Positions 1 to 7,250 are shown, numbered from the stretch's first letter. The stretch is DNA of 8,196 nucleotides from Deltaproteobacteria bacterium (GCA_019312985.1 JAFDCC010000134.1:1-8196); one strand, 5' to 3'. The notes: generated by a model from the sequence alone, not told the origin. A program made the numbers and translations.

Positions 1-2739
1 GTTGTAGGTCATCAGGAGGTCGAGGCTCTCCCCGTCAAGCAGTTCCTTCTGGCGGTCCAGGGTCTGCATGATCCTCGGGATGAAGCTGTCAAGGTGCTGC
101 AGCCCGAAGGTGCCTGCAATGAGGTTCCGGAAGAAGAACTCCGACATCCGCAGGATGGAACCGCCCGCGTCCTGCTCATCCCAGAGGCCGCGGTACTTTG
201 TCAGGAGGTTGGCGGCGCCGACCTGGGGAATGATGATCGAGAGGTTGTTCTCGTGTATGTTGGTATAGTAGGCGTAGATGACGTCCTTCACCCCGTCGGA
301 AAGGCCGCGGAAAATGTCGAGGTACTGGGTGTAGGAGAACCGCTTGATACCGAGGGAACTGGACAGAAGCTCCCGGTAGGTCTCGAGCCGGCGGCTGGTG
401 ATGCCGTCGATCTTCAGGGCCCGCAGGTAAAGGTTCAGGCACTTGATGATGCGGATGAATGTCGCCCTGGTGATAAAGGAGAGGTTCACCGTTTCCGGCA
501 GCCGCTCCAGGTAGATATTGGCCAGGTTTTCCAGCCGGAAGGTGAGCCCCAGGGCATCAAACTTTCTCTCGCTGTAGCGCCCGTAAACCGAGGGAATATC
601 CACCGCGATGTGGCGCTTGTAGTAAATGTCCTCCTTGGCCTCGAATTTTTCCTCGCTGAGAATGATCTTCTGGAGCCCTTCCAGATGGGTCAGGAGGGCG
701 TCGAGACACTGGTAGGTATCGCAGATCTCGAGGTCTGCCAGGAGCTGCTCCATCTCGGGAAAGCCACTGTTGACAGCCTCCCGGAGCTGGTGACGCATTT
801 CCTGGTAGCCGAGGTGGTACTTGTTGTAGAGCAGCTTATACATCCGCACCAACTGGTCAAAGCGCTTCTTTTCCTCTGCAGCGATATCATCCTGTTCCTC
901 CAGGTATGCACTCCGGACCTTGTCCTTCCAGTCGAGCAGATCGGGGATCTCCTCCATGCCGGGCCGGGCAAAAACCCGCTTCATGAGCCTGTGCATGTCA
1001 TCGATGAAAACTCCCCTGCTCCTGACCTCGGAAAGTACCTCCTCCGGAAGAAAGGGCTCCAGCACCGATTTATCACGGGATTTCCAGAACATGAAGATGG
1101 CCTCGATGAAATCGACGATCAAGTTGCTGCTTTCCACGTGGCTCTGCTTGCGCAGGAAATGAATGAGGGCATCCTTGCGCCGGTGGATCTCGTCAATTTC
1201 TGTCGAAACGTCACGCAGGTAACCTTCCGCCCCGATTTCATTGAAGAAGACGGGCATCAGCTTGGCGAACTGCTTGAAAAGGTTGTAGACCGGCTCGATG
1301 GGGTGATTCAGCAGGAGGGTGATGTCGCGCTGGAACAGGTCGGTGTCCTTGACGCAGGTCCCGGAAAGCTTGAGGTTGATGATGAGGGCCGAAAAGAGGG
1401 TCGAGCACCACTTGGGCTCCTGCATGATGAGGTTGAGCCACACCCTGATATTGGCGAGATGGGCCGGGTTTGTTATGGGCTGCCAGTCTTCGTCCACCCC
1501 GGTCACGTTGGCATACTGGAAACCGAAACGGACCGACTCCCACAAAAACGCCTCCACCAGCCGGCTGTTGCCGCGCTTGAACACCTCGGTTCCGAGCACC
1601 TGGATGCACTGCAGCGACGTGTGCGGGTACTTGCGGACGTTTGCCTTCAGGAGCAGGAAGGTGGTCAGCAGGAAACTCTCGATCTCCTCGTAGGTCTGGC
1701 GTCTGATCAGCTGGACGAGGCTGCGGTTTATTTCCCGGATGCTCTCCTCGTGGATCAGGGCGAGTCCCGGGGTTTCCATGATGTGGAAAAGAAAGATCAG
1801 CTTGCGGTTCTCGTTGAACCGCGCCCGTTCCTCCATGTCCTTGGCAGTGGCCTCGGCAGCGGCCGGCTCCCCCTCGTTGAGCTTTTCCGGAACAGCCCTG
1901 TAGAGGCGGACGATGTCCACATGGGACGGCAGCTCCAGGATGACCCCCAGGGCCTGGCGGGGGCCGGCGTCAACCGCCACGCTTTCGAGGGTGCTGAGGT
2001 GATTTTTCAGCTGTTCATGGGAAATGGCATTGAATAGCTGACCTGCCTGCCAGCCCCGGCAGATTTCGCCGCACTCCTCGGTAAACCAGGCAAGCGGGTC
2101 TTTTTCGCTCAGCCAGTAGTTGTAATTCATGAAAAAGACACGCTTCATCAGCCGGGCCAGGGGCGTAACCTCATAGGATGTCTGCCCTTTTTCAAGCTTC
2201 AGGAGATGCTGCGCTATTTTTTTCATGGGGTGCTGTCCCTGCACCATGAAAATAATGACGCTGTCATCAAGGTTCTCCAGGCGCGTAAAAAACCGGGCCA
2301 GAACCGTTTCATAGCGGAGAAGGCTTTCCTGGTCGAGGAGGCTGACAAGCCGGTCCGTATAGGCAAGCATGCTCTCGATGGTCTGGGCCAGCACCGTGCT
2401 GTTCTTCCGGGAGTCGATGAGAGCCTGGAAAAAGATAACCATGAACCGGTCAAAGGTTTCCGGGCCCTTCTCGTGCCGGAAGTAATGGCTGATATTCTTC
2501 AGGACAAAGGCGCGCACCCTCGGGACCAGCATTTTCCAGTTGCGGTAGGGGTGGCATACCTCGTAGAGGAGCTCATGGAGATTCTTGCTGATCCCCTTGT
2601 AGTTTGCGACAACCTCCTCCAGGACCAGCAGGGAGGAATCAATGGTCACCTCGCCCGTGGCGGTTTCAAGGAGGTTGGCCCGGAGCGCATCGGAATCGAT
2701 GGCAATGGAGTCAACAGTTTTATGGTCCTGCGCTGCCAT
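1..2739 (-). CDS. Very large, mostly helical protein of uncertain function (N-terminal 913 residues; gene continues off the left edge); possibly a PEP/pyruvate-binding dikinase-like protein
   Basis: The frame is open from the ATG at 2739 to base 1, 913 codons with no stop, so the protein is larger than this. It has no signal peptide or clear membrane segment. The composition is that of a soluble, mainly alpha-helical protein rich in Leu, Arg, Glu and aromatic residues, with a low-complexity Ala/Glu linker near residues 288-305 and a charged, coiled-coil-like stretch near 605-660. No catalytic motif is visible in this part. The segment near residues 711-745 (DIPSVYGRYSERKFDALGLT) reminds me of large deltaproteobacterial proteins annotated as PEP/pyruvate-binding or pyruvate phosphate dikinase-like, whose ATP-grasp domain would lie beyond the window edge. 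This is recollection, not a demonstrated match. The gene starts 19 bp after the gap stop codon, and an AAGGGA sequence overlapping that stop may serve as ribosome binding site with rather long spacing. It is probably co-transcribed with gap. I am sure of the reading frame and strand, not of the function. Confidence 0.8.
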   Translation of the reverse strand, partial: MAAQDHKTVDSIAIDSDALRANLLETATGEVTIDSSLLVLEEVVANYKGISKNLHELLYEVCHPYRNWKMLVPRVRAFVLKNISHYFRHEKGPETFDRFMVIFFQALIDSRKNSTVLAQTIESMLAYTDRLVSLLDQESLLRYETVLARFFTRLENLDDSVIIFMVQGQHPMKKIAQHLLKLEKGQTSYEVTPLARLMKRVFFMNYNYWLSEKDPLAWFTEECGEICRGWQAGQLFNAISHEQLKNHLSTLESVAVDAGPRQALGVILELPSHVDIVRLYRAVPEKLNEGEPAAAEATAKDMEERARFNENRKLIFLFHIMETPGLALIHEESIREINRSLVQLIRRQTYEEIESFLLTTFLLLKANVRKYPHTSLQCIQVLGTEVFKRGNSRLVEAFLWESVRFGFQYANVTGVDEDWQPITNPAHLANIRVWLNLIMQEPKWCSTLFSALIINLKLSGTCVKDTDLFQRDITLLLNHPIEPVYNLFKQFAKLMPVFFNEIGAEGYLRDVSTEIDEIHRRKDALIHFLRKQSHVESSNLIVDFIEAIFMFWKSRDKSVLEPFLPEEVLSEVRSRGVFIDDMHRLMKRVFARPGMEEIPDLLDWKDKVRSAYLEEQDDIAAEEKKRFDQLVRMYKLLYNKYHLGYQEMRHQLREAVNSGFPEMEQLLADLEICDTYQCLDALLTHLEGLQKIILSEEKFEAKEDIYYKRHIAVDIPSVYGRYSERKFDALGLTFRLENLANIYLERLPETVNLSFITRATFIRIIKCLNLYLRALKIDGITSRRLETYRELLSSSLGIKRFSYTQYLDIFRGLSDGVKDVIYAYYTNIHENNLSIIIPQVGAANLLTKYRGLWDEQDAGGSILRMSEFFFRNLIAGTFGLQHLDSFIPRIMQTLDRQKELLDGESLDLLMTYN

Positions 2740-2758
2740 GATCAGAAACGGTATCCCT

Positions 2759-3766
2759 TCAAATTGCCCTGTTGGCCTCCATGTGGAGAACAAGGTCCAG
2801 TACGCGGTTTGAGTAGCCCCACTCGTTGTCATACCAGGCGAGGACCTTGACGAGTGTCCCGTCGATGACCTTGGTCGAGTCGCCGTCAACCACGGCAGAG
2901 TGGGGGTTTCCCTGGTAGTCGATCGATACCAGAGGCTCATCGGAGTAGCCCAGGTACCTGTTGGCCCCCTCCTGCAGGGCCTGGTTTACCTCGGGTACGG
3001 TGGCCTCCCGCTCCACTTCCATGACGGCATCAACGAGGGAGACGTTGGGGGTGGGGACCCGAACGGAGAGGCCGTCAAACTTCCCCTTCAGCTCCGGAAT
3101 AACCAGCGACAGGGCGGTGGCAGCCCCGGTTCGGGTTGGGATCATGGAAAGGGCCGCCGCCCGTGCCCGCCGCAGGTCGTTATGGGGAAAGTCCAGGATG
3201 CGCTGGTCATTGGTATAGGCATGGATGGTGTTCATCAGGCCGTGCTTGATACCGAACCGGTCCAGAATAACCCTGACCATCGGCGCAAGGCAGTTCGTGG
3301 TGCAGGAGGCATTGGACACCACGTGGTGCTCTGTCGGATCGTATTCATCCTCGTTGACACCCATGACGATGGTCTTGATGTCCCCCTTTGCCGGGGCCGA
3401 GATGATGACCTTTGCCGCCCCGGCCTCGATGTGGGCCTGGGCCTTGTCCCTGGAGGTAAAACGGCCGGTGGCCTCGATGACATAGTCAACCCCGAGGCTG
3501 GCCCAGGGGATGTCGCCGGGCTCCCGGTGGCTGAACACCTCGATGTGGCGACCGTCGACCGTAATGTTGTGCTCGCCCGCCTCCACTGTGCTGTTGAACC
3601 TCCCCATCACCGAGTCATACCGGAGAAGGTGGGCCAGGGTGTTATTGTCTGTCAGGTCGTTGATGCCGACAATTTCAATACCGGCAAAGACTTCATCCAT
3701 GCCGCAGGCACGAAAGATGGACCTGCCGATTCTGCCGAAACCATTGATGCCTACTCTGATAGCCAT
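2759..3766 (-). CDS. gap: Type I glyceraldehyde-3-phosphate dehydrogenase, NAD-dependent
   Basis: This cytoplasmic enzyme interconverts glyceraldehyde 3-phosphate and 1,3-bisphosphoglycerate in glycolysis and gluconeogenesis. The 335-residue product has the full family length. Residues 1-16 carry the Rossmann motif GINGFGRIGR. Asp37 in INDLTD, together with Pro194 in DFPHNDLRR, points to NAD rather than NADP. The active site is SNASCTTNC with catalytic Cys155, and the general base is His182 in IHAYTNDQ. RVPTPNV (Arg236) supplies the phosphate site, and the C-terminal signature WYDNEWGYSNR is intact at 311-321. The start at 3766 is chosen over an in-frame ATG at 3784 because a GAGGAGG Shine-Dalgarno sequence lies 7 nt before it and MAIRVGINGFGR is the normal family N-terminus. 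Two usual residues differ: the loop is PTRTGAATAL, where PTTTGAAKAV is common. A separate promoter lies upstream, and the large unknown gene follows after 19 bp. Identity is secure; erythrose-4-phosphate dehydrogenase is less likely. Confidence 0.97.
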   Translation of the reverse strand: MAIRVGINGFGRIGRSIFRACGMDEVFAGIEIVGINDLTDNNTLAHLLRYDSVMGRFNSTVEAGEHNITVDGRHIEVFSHREPGDIPWASLGVDYVIEATGRFTSRDKAQAHIEAGAAKVIISAPAKGDIKTIVMGVNEDEYDPTEHHVVSNASCTTNCLAPMVRVILDRFGIKHGLMNTIHAYTNDQRILDFPHNDLRRARAAALSMIPTRTGAATALSLVIPELKGKFDGLSVRVPTPNVSLVDAVMEVEREATVPEVNQALQEGANRYLGYSDEPLVSIDYQGNPHSAVVDGDSTKVIDGTLVKVLAWYDNEWGYSNRVLDLVLHMEANRAI

Positions 3767-3773
3767 GGGGTAA

Positions 3774-3780
3774 CCTCCTC
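3774..3780 (-). promoter_or_regulatory. Ribosome binding site of gap
   Basis: On the minus strand the sequence reads GAGGAGG, a near-perfect Shine-Dalgarno match, 7 nt before the ATG at 3766. It lies downstream of the other in-frame ATG at 3784 and so fixes the start of gap. Confidence 0.85.
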
Positions 3781-3810
3781 GCACCTGGTGTGGGAAACAT
3801 CGGTATTTAC

Positions 3811-3834
3811 GGGGCCCGGACGTAACACGGCCCC
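3811..3834 (-). other. Inverted repeat in the gap 5' leader
   Basis: The arms GGGGCC and GGCCCC (6 bp, perfect) are separated by 12 nt and lie about 45 nt upstream of the gap start. A second, shorter dyad, GGCTT/AAGCC with an 8-nt loop, lies at 3859-3876. Neither is followed by a U-run in the minus-strand transcript, so they look like leader structure rather than terminators. No known riboswitch class was recognised. Confidence 0.4.
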
Positions 3835-3903
3835 ATGCTGCTTACCTCTTCCGGCTCCGGCTTTCCGCCGCAAGCCCTGAGCAGTGGTGCCTGCGCCGAT
3901 CTC

Positions 3904-3912
3904 ATTATAACA
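3904..3912 (-). promoter_or_regulatory. Extended -10 promoter for gap
   Basis: The minus strand reads TGTTATAAT, a perfect consensus -10 hexamer (TATAAT) with the TGn extension directly before it. No good -35 hexamer sits 17 bp upstream, which is typical of extended -10 promoters. Transcription would start near 3897 and give a leader of about 130 nt before the gap ATG. The position between glgA and gap fits independent expression of gap. Confidence 0.6.
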
Positions 3913-3937
3913 GCAAACTGCGGCAAAACCGCTGCTG
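3911..3937 (-). other. Interrupted dyad just after glgA, overlapping the gap promoter
   Basis: In minus-strand order the sequence reads CAGCA, GCGG, TTTTG loop, CCGC, a 4-nt bulge AGTT, then TGCTG, so an inner 4-bp stem is flanked by a 5-bp outer stem. It lies a few bases after the glgA stop codon. It could act as a weak 3' hairpin for glgA, but the stem is interrupted and no U-run follows, so a terminator call is not justified. Confidence 0.3.
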
Positions 3938-3941
3938 CAGC

Positions 3942-5549
3942 TTACTTCTTCTGCCTCTTCCCAAGAGTCTCCCGGGCCTTTTGGTAGAGCTCCAGGTAAC
4001 GCGGCACGACCCGGTCCCAGGTGCAGCTCTGCTTCACCCGTTTTGCCGCAGCCTCCTGCATTGCCAGAATCTTTGCCGGCGACTTGCGGAAAACCCTGAT
4101 TGCCCGCTCCATCGCCCCGATCAAGCTCTCGGGGGAATACTCGCTGAAGGCGAAACCGGTCACCCCGTCCTCAACCTTCAGAAGGCCGCCGATATGATGA
4201 ACAACGGGCAGGGAGCCAGCCAGCTGGGCGATATAGTCGGTCAGGCCGCAGGGCTCGTACCTGGAGGGGATAAGAAAAAAATCACCGGCCGCGTAAATCC
4301 GGTTGGCGAGCTGCACGTCATAACCAATGAGCAGGCAGAGCCGGCCGGCATGTTTTTTATTCTCCGCCAGGCGAACCAGCTTCTCTTCAAAATCCTTTGT
4401 GCCGCTTCCGAGGATGAGCACCTGGAACGCAGAATCGGTCTGCAGGAGTGCCGCCAGGGCCGGCAGCAGGATGTCGCCGCCTTTCTGGGCTGTCAGCCTG
4501 CCGATGAGGGTAAAAAGAGGCTTGCCGGAATCCTTTGTCAGAGAACCGAACCGTTTTATGTTCTCCGGGCTCTCTTCGGCAAGCAGCCGGAACAGCTCCT
4601 GCCGGCAGGTTTTTTTCCCTTCCAGGTCGCCTGCCGCCGGGTCGTAGGAGGCGGCAAGGCCCAACTGCGCCGGCCTTGTCGTGTCAAAATCTTCGGCGTT
4701 GAAGCCGTTGGTTATTCCTTCCAGGTGGACGCCCCGAGCCATGAGGCGATGTCCCAGCCAGCCGGTCAGGGCATCGTCGTCCGTTTCCCGCAGCTCCCGG
4801 GCATAATTTTCACTGACCGTATTGAGAACGGCAAAGGAGGAGGCGGCCAGGAAGGGGTCAAAGGCGCCGTCCAGCAGGTTGTTCTGGATCAGGTCTCGGG
4901 GAAGGCCGGTCACCGCCCGGGCAAAAGGCAGGTCCCGCACCTCCTGGTGGTGGCCGTGGCCGGCATTGTGGATTGTCACAACGGCCGCCGTCGCTGTAAA
5001 GTAGTGGCGGTAAACCGGGCCTTCGCGCAGCAGGGCGGGCAGGATGGCCGTGTGGCCGTCCTGGCAGTGAATAATGTCCGGCTTTTCTTCCGAGAGAATC
5101 ATCAGGTCCAGGGCGGCCTTCTGCAGCAGGACATTCATGGCAAAGTAGTCAAAATGGCCGTTTCCCTTCACATGGTAAGGGTTTCTTTCCTCATCCTTTT
5201 CGGTATAGGTATAAACGGATTGCTTTTCCCGGTACCGTTCCGCGTCCACCAGGAGGACGGTGACGCCGTGCAGCGTCTTCTGCCATATGGTCACCTCCTC
5301 GCGCCGGTCCTCCGCGGCGTAGTTCATATCAACGCTGAAAACAGTGGGCTGCTGCACGAACCCGAGGGACGCGGGATTCATAAAGCCGTAACAGGGCAGA
5401 AGGACGGTGACCTTTTTCTCGATGCGGACAAGGGCTTCCGCCAGCTGGCGGCTGACATCCTTGACGCCGCCTGCCCCGGCGAGGGAATCGTATTCCCGGG
5501 TAAGCATCCAGATAGTACTGATTGAGCTGTCCTGTTTCTTTTTTGCCAT
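3942..5549 (-). CDS. glgA: Glycogen/starch synthase, divergent GT5-type glycosyltransferase
   Basis: The family transfers glucose from a nucleotide sugar (usually ADP-glucose) to the non-reducing end of an alpha-1,4-glucan in the cytoplasm. The 535-residue product has both GT-B domains. The N-terminal starch-synthase catalytic domain covers about 11-290, with AGAGGVKDV at 24-32 where KTGGLGDV is usual, QDGH at 163-166 in place of HDWH (His kept), TIHNAGHG at 192-199, NTVSENYAREL at 243-253 and ITNGFN at 279-284. The C-terminal domain has GRLTAQKGGD (Arg351, Lys356) and SRYEPCGL, whose Glu432 corresponds to the conserved catalytic-domain Glu. The usual Lys of KTGGLGD is absent, replaced by Gly25 with a Lys five residues later, so the donor-phosphate contact may differ. 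The start at 5549 gives a natural MAKKK N-terminus; its ribosome site (AGGA, about 2 nt from the ATG) is poorly spaced. An upstream start at 5654 would overlap aroC and is less likely. The gene follows aroC after 38 bp. Confidence 0.88.
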   Translation of the reverse strand: MAKKKQDSSISTIWMLTREYDSLAGAGGVKDVSRQLAEALVRIEKKVTVLLPCYGFMNPASLGFVQQPTVFSVDMNYAAEDRREEVTIWQKTLHGVTVLLVDAERYREKQSVYTYTEKDEERNPYHVKGNGHFDYFAMNVLLQKAALDLMILSEEKPDIIHCQDGHTAILPALLREGPVYRHYFTATAAVVTIHNAGHGHHQEVRDLPFARAVTGLPRDLIQNNLLDGAFDPFLAASSFAVLNTVSENYARELRETDDDALTGWLGHRLMARGVHLEGITNGFNAEDFDTTRPAQLGLAASYDPAAGDLEGKKTCRQELFRLLAEESPENIKRFGSLTKDSGKPLFTLIGRLTAQKGGDILLPALAALLQTDSAFQVLILGSGTKDFEEKLVRLAENKKHAGRLCLLIGYDVQLANRIYAAGDFFLIPSRYEPCGLTDYIAQLAGSLPVVHHIGGLLKVEDGVTGFAFSEYSPESLIGAMERAIRVFRKSPAKILAMQEAAAKRVKQSCTWDRVVPRYLELYQKARETLGKRQKK

Positions 5550-5562
5550 AATCCTGTTGTGT

Positions 5563-5579
5563 ACCGGCGCAATGCCGGT
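5563..5579. other. Perfect hairpin in the aroC-glgA spacer
   Basis: ACCGGC and GCCGGT form a perfect 6-bp stem around a 5-nt loop. Read on the plus strand it is followed by GGTG and then six T residues (5584-5589), like a rho-independent terminator for an antisense transcript. Read on the minus strand, in the direction of the genes, no T-run follows, so it should not stop the aroC-glgA transcript. It may affect processing or glgA translation, since it lies about 14 nt before the glgA start. Confidence 0.4.
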
Positions 5580-5587
5580 GGTGTTTT

Positions 5588-6643
5588 TTAGCCGCCGACA
5601 GCCTTCTGGCGCAGGAGGTAATCCGTCACGGTGAGGCAGACCATGGCCTCGCAAACAGGGATGATCCGGGGAATGGCCGAGATGTCATGACGGCCGCCCA
5701 CCTTGATTTTGACCGGTTCGTTCTCCAGATTCAGGGTATCCTGCTCGATGCTGATGGAAGGAATGGGCTTGACTGCCACCCTGGCGATTATGGCCTCGCC
5801 GCTTGCAATACCGGCCAGGATGCCGCCGGCATTATTTGTCCGGTACCCGTCCGGCGTGATGGCATCATTGTTTTCCGAGCCGAGCATCTCCGCTGCCTTG
5901 AAGCCGGCGCCGATCTCCACTCCCTTTACCGCGCCGATGGACATGAGGGCACCGGCCAGGGCCGCGTCAAGCTTGTCGAAGACCGGTTCGCCAAGGCCGG
6001 CCGGACAACCCGTGACCCTGACCTCAACGATACCGCCGAGGGAGTCCCCCTGTTTGCGGACAACATCGATGCGCTCCTCCATCTGGGCGGCCGCTTCCGG
6101 ATCTGGGCAGCGCAGCCGGTTGGAGGCAATATCCGCCAGGTTTCTCTCCGAAGCGTTGACGCCTCCCAGGGCCACCGTGTAGGCAATGACGCCGATACCC
6201 TGCGCAGTCAGCACCTTGCGGGCAACAGCACCGGCCGCCACCCTGGCCGCTGTTTCCCTGGCAGAGGCACGGCCGCCGCCGCGGTGGTCCCTGATGCCGT
6301 ATTTCTTCAGGTACGTCAGGTCGCCGTGCCCGGGCCGGAACACGTCCTGGAGGTGGTCGTAGGCCCTGCTGCGGGCATCCCTGTTGTATATGACAAGGGA
6401 GATGGGGGTACCGGTTGTCCTGCCTTCAAAAATCCCCGAGAGAATCTCGACCCGATCCGGTTCCTTGCGCGGGCTCTCGCCGCCGCCCCGGCCCGGCCGC
6501 CGCCGGTCGAGGTCCTGCTGGATATCTGCGGCCTCCAGTTCCAGGCCGGGAGGACACCCGTCGATAACTGCGCCGATGGCCGGGCCGTGCGACTCTCCCC
6601 ACGTCGTGACGCGAAAAACTCTGCCAAAGGTGTTTCCTGCCAT
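5588..6643 (-). CDS. aroC: Chorismate synthase
   Basis: This enzyme catalyses the last step of the shikimate pathway, the FMN-dependent elimination of phosphate from 5-enolpyruvylshikimate 3-phosphate to give chorismate. The 351-residue product is of normal family length. It has GESHG at 16-20 with its catalytic-site His19, [10 protein letters not shown] at 47-56, FRPGHGD at 102-108 with His106, [19 protein letters not shown] at 120-138 and [11 protein letters not shown] at 316-326. Both ends are complete and the match to the E. coli-type enzyme is close throughout. The ATG at 6643 is 2 bp after the aroK stop, and its Shine-Dalgarno sequence GAGGGGA lies within the last codons of aroK, 8 nt before the start. 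aroK and aroC are therefore very likely co-transcribed and translationally linked. Nothing odd was seen. Confidence 0.97.
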   Translation of the reverse strand: MAGNTFGRVFRVTTWGESHGPAIGAVIDGCPPGLELEAADIQQDLDRRRPGRGGGESPRKEPDRVEILSGIFEGRTTGTPISLVIYNRDARSRAYDHLQDVFRPGHGDLTYLKKYGIRDHRGGGRASARETAARVAAGAVARKVLTAQGIGVIAYTVALGGVNASERNLADIASNRLRCPDPEAAAQMEERIDVVRKQGDSLGGIVEVRVTGCPAGLGEPVFDKLDAALAGALMSIGAVKGVEIGAGFKAAEMLGSENNDAITPDGYRTNNAGGILAGIASGEAIIARVAVKPIPSISIEQDTLNLENEPVKIKVGGRHDISAIPRIIPVCEAMVCLTVTDYLLRQKAVGG

Positions 6644-6645
6644 GG

Positions 6646-7182
6646 TCAGCTTCCCCTCTTGAACTCATTTACAATAAACTCGGCCACCTGCTCCGGTGTC
6701 TTTCCTTCCGTGTCAACGGCCATGTCGGCACTTTTTGCATAGAGCGGCTGCCGTTGCCGCAGCACCATGGCAATCTCGTCCATGGTTCCCATCTCCGTGA
6801 GGGCGGGCCGCTGTTCTTCGGTATCATCGTCCGCCGCAAGCCGGTGGCAGATCGTCTTCACGTCGGCAGTCAGCAGGACGACAAGCGCGTCCTGTCGCAG
6901 TCTGTCCCAGGCATCCTCATGCAGAACGGCACCGCCGCCTGTGGCAATTACCATGTGCCTGCTCCCGGCCAGTTCCCGGAGCATGTCCGCCTCTCTCCGG
7001 CGGAACAGGTCCCAGCCGCCCCGATCCACCATATCGGCAATGGTTTCCCCCTGCCTTTTTTCAATGACCTCGTCGGTATCGACGAAACCGAAATCGAGCA
7101 AATCGGCCAGGATTTTGCCAATGGAGCTTTTGCCGGTGGCGCGATATCCGGTTAAAATTATCTTTTCCTTTTGAAATTTCAT
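6646..7182 (-). CDS. aroK: Shikimate kinase
   Basis: The cytoplasmic product phosphorylates shikimate at the 3-hydroxyl with ATP, the fifth step of chorismate synthesis. The 178-residue protein has the usual size and P-loop kinase plan: Walker [10 protein letters not shown] at 12-20; DTD at 35-37 for shikimate and Mg binding; FRRREAD at 60-66 with the shikimate-binding Arg; GGGAV at 82-86; a lid Arg in RPAL at 125-128; and RQPLY at 144-148 with the nucleotide-site Arg. The ATG at 7182 is chosen because the P-loop follows directly, as in the family. The open frame extends upstream to an ATG at 7374, but that extension lies inside the divergent rmuC coding region and is shadow sequence. No Shine-Dalgarno sequence precedes 7182, and a promoter lies immediately upstream. 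aroC follows after 2 bp. AroK and AroL cannot be told apart by sequence alone here. Confidence 0.94.
   Translation of the reverse strand: MKFQKEKIILTGYRATGKSSIGKILADLLDFGFVDTDEVIEKRQGETIADMVDRGGWDLFRRREADMLRELAGSRHMVIATGGGAVLHEDAWDRLRQDALVVLLTADVKTICHRLAADDDTEEQRPALTEMGTMDEIAMVLRQRQPLYAKSADMAVDTEGKTPEQVAEFIVNEFKRGS
6652..6658 (-). promoter_or_regulatory. Ribosome binding site of aroC inside the end of aroK
   Basis: The minus strand reads GAGGGGA, 8 nt before the aroC ATG at 6643. It is embedded in the last Lys-Arg-Gly codons of aroK, which suggests coupled translation. Confidence 0.75.
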
Positions 7183-7191
7183 AGAAAAACT

Positions 7192-7220
7192 ATTTAAGTT
7201 GTTTTCAGTCAGGGTGTCAA
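7192..7220 (-). promoter_or_regulatory. Sigma70-like promoter of aroK-aroC(-glgA)
   Basis: On the minus strand a perfect -35 hexamer TTGACA (7220-7215) is followed after exactly 17 bp by TTAAAT (7197-7192), which matches 4 of 6 consensus -10 bases but lacks the strongly conserved A at position 2. Only 9 nt separate the -10 box from the aroK ATG, so transcription should start about 1-4 nt before the start codon. It lies in the 82-bp spacer between the divergent genes aroK and rmuC. Confidence 0.5.
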
Positions 7221-7250
7221 GCGGGGACTTACCCCGGATGAAAGTCAACC

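Noticed and set aside
94..2037. Plus-strand open frame of 647 codons opposite the large unknown gene
   Set aside because: Its translation is rich in Val, Gly, Asp and Gln with no motif, as expected for antisense of a GC-rich gene. The minus-strand frame is open for 913 codons, starts just after gap, and has natural protein composition.
2900..3880. Plus-strand open frame of 326 codons opposite gap
   Set aside because: It is the antisense shadow of a GAPDH gene with every catalytic motif intact.
3981..5525. Plus-strand open frame of 514 codons opposite glgA
   Set aside because: It shows antisense-type composition and no motif, whereas the minus strand encodes a full GT5 enzyme.
5550..5654. 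N-terminal extension of glgA to an ATG at 5654
   Set aside because: The added 35 residues overlap the end of aroC and have no family counterpart; MAKKK at 5549 is the natural start.
5687..6742. Plus-strand open frame of 351 codons opposite aroC
   Set aside because: It mirrors aroC, which is unmistakable on the minus strand.
7223..7235. GGGG-ACTTA-CCCC dyad in the aroK/rmuC spacer, considered as an operator
   Set aside because: A 4-bp GC stem is too short to separate from chance in this base composition, and no second copy was seen.
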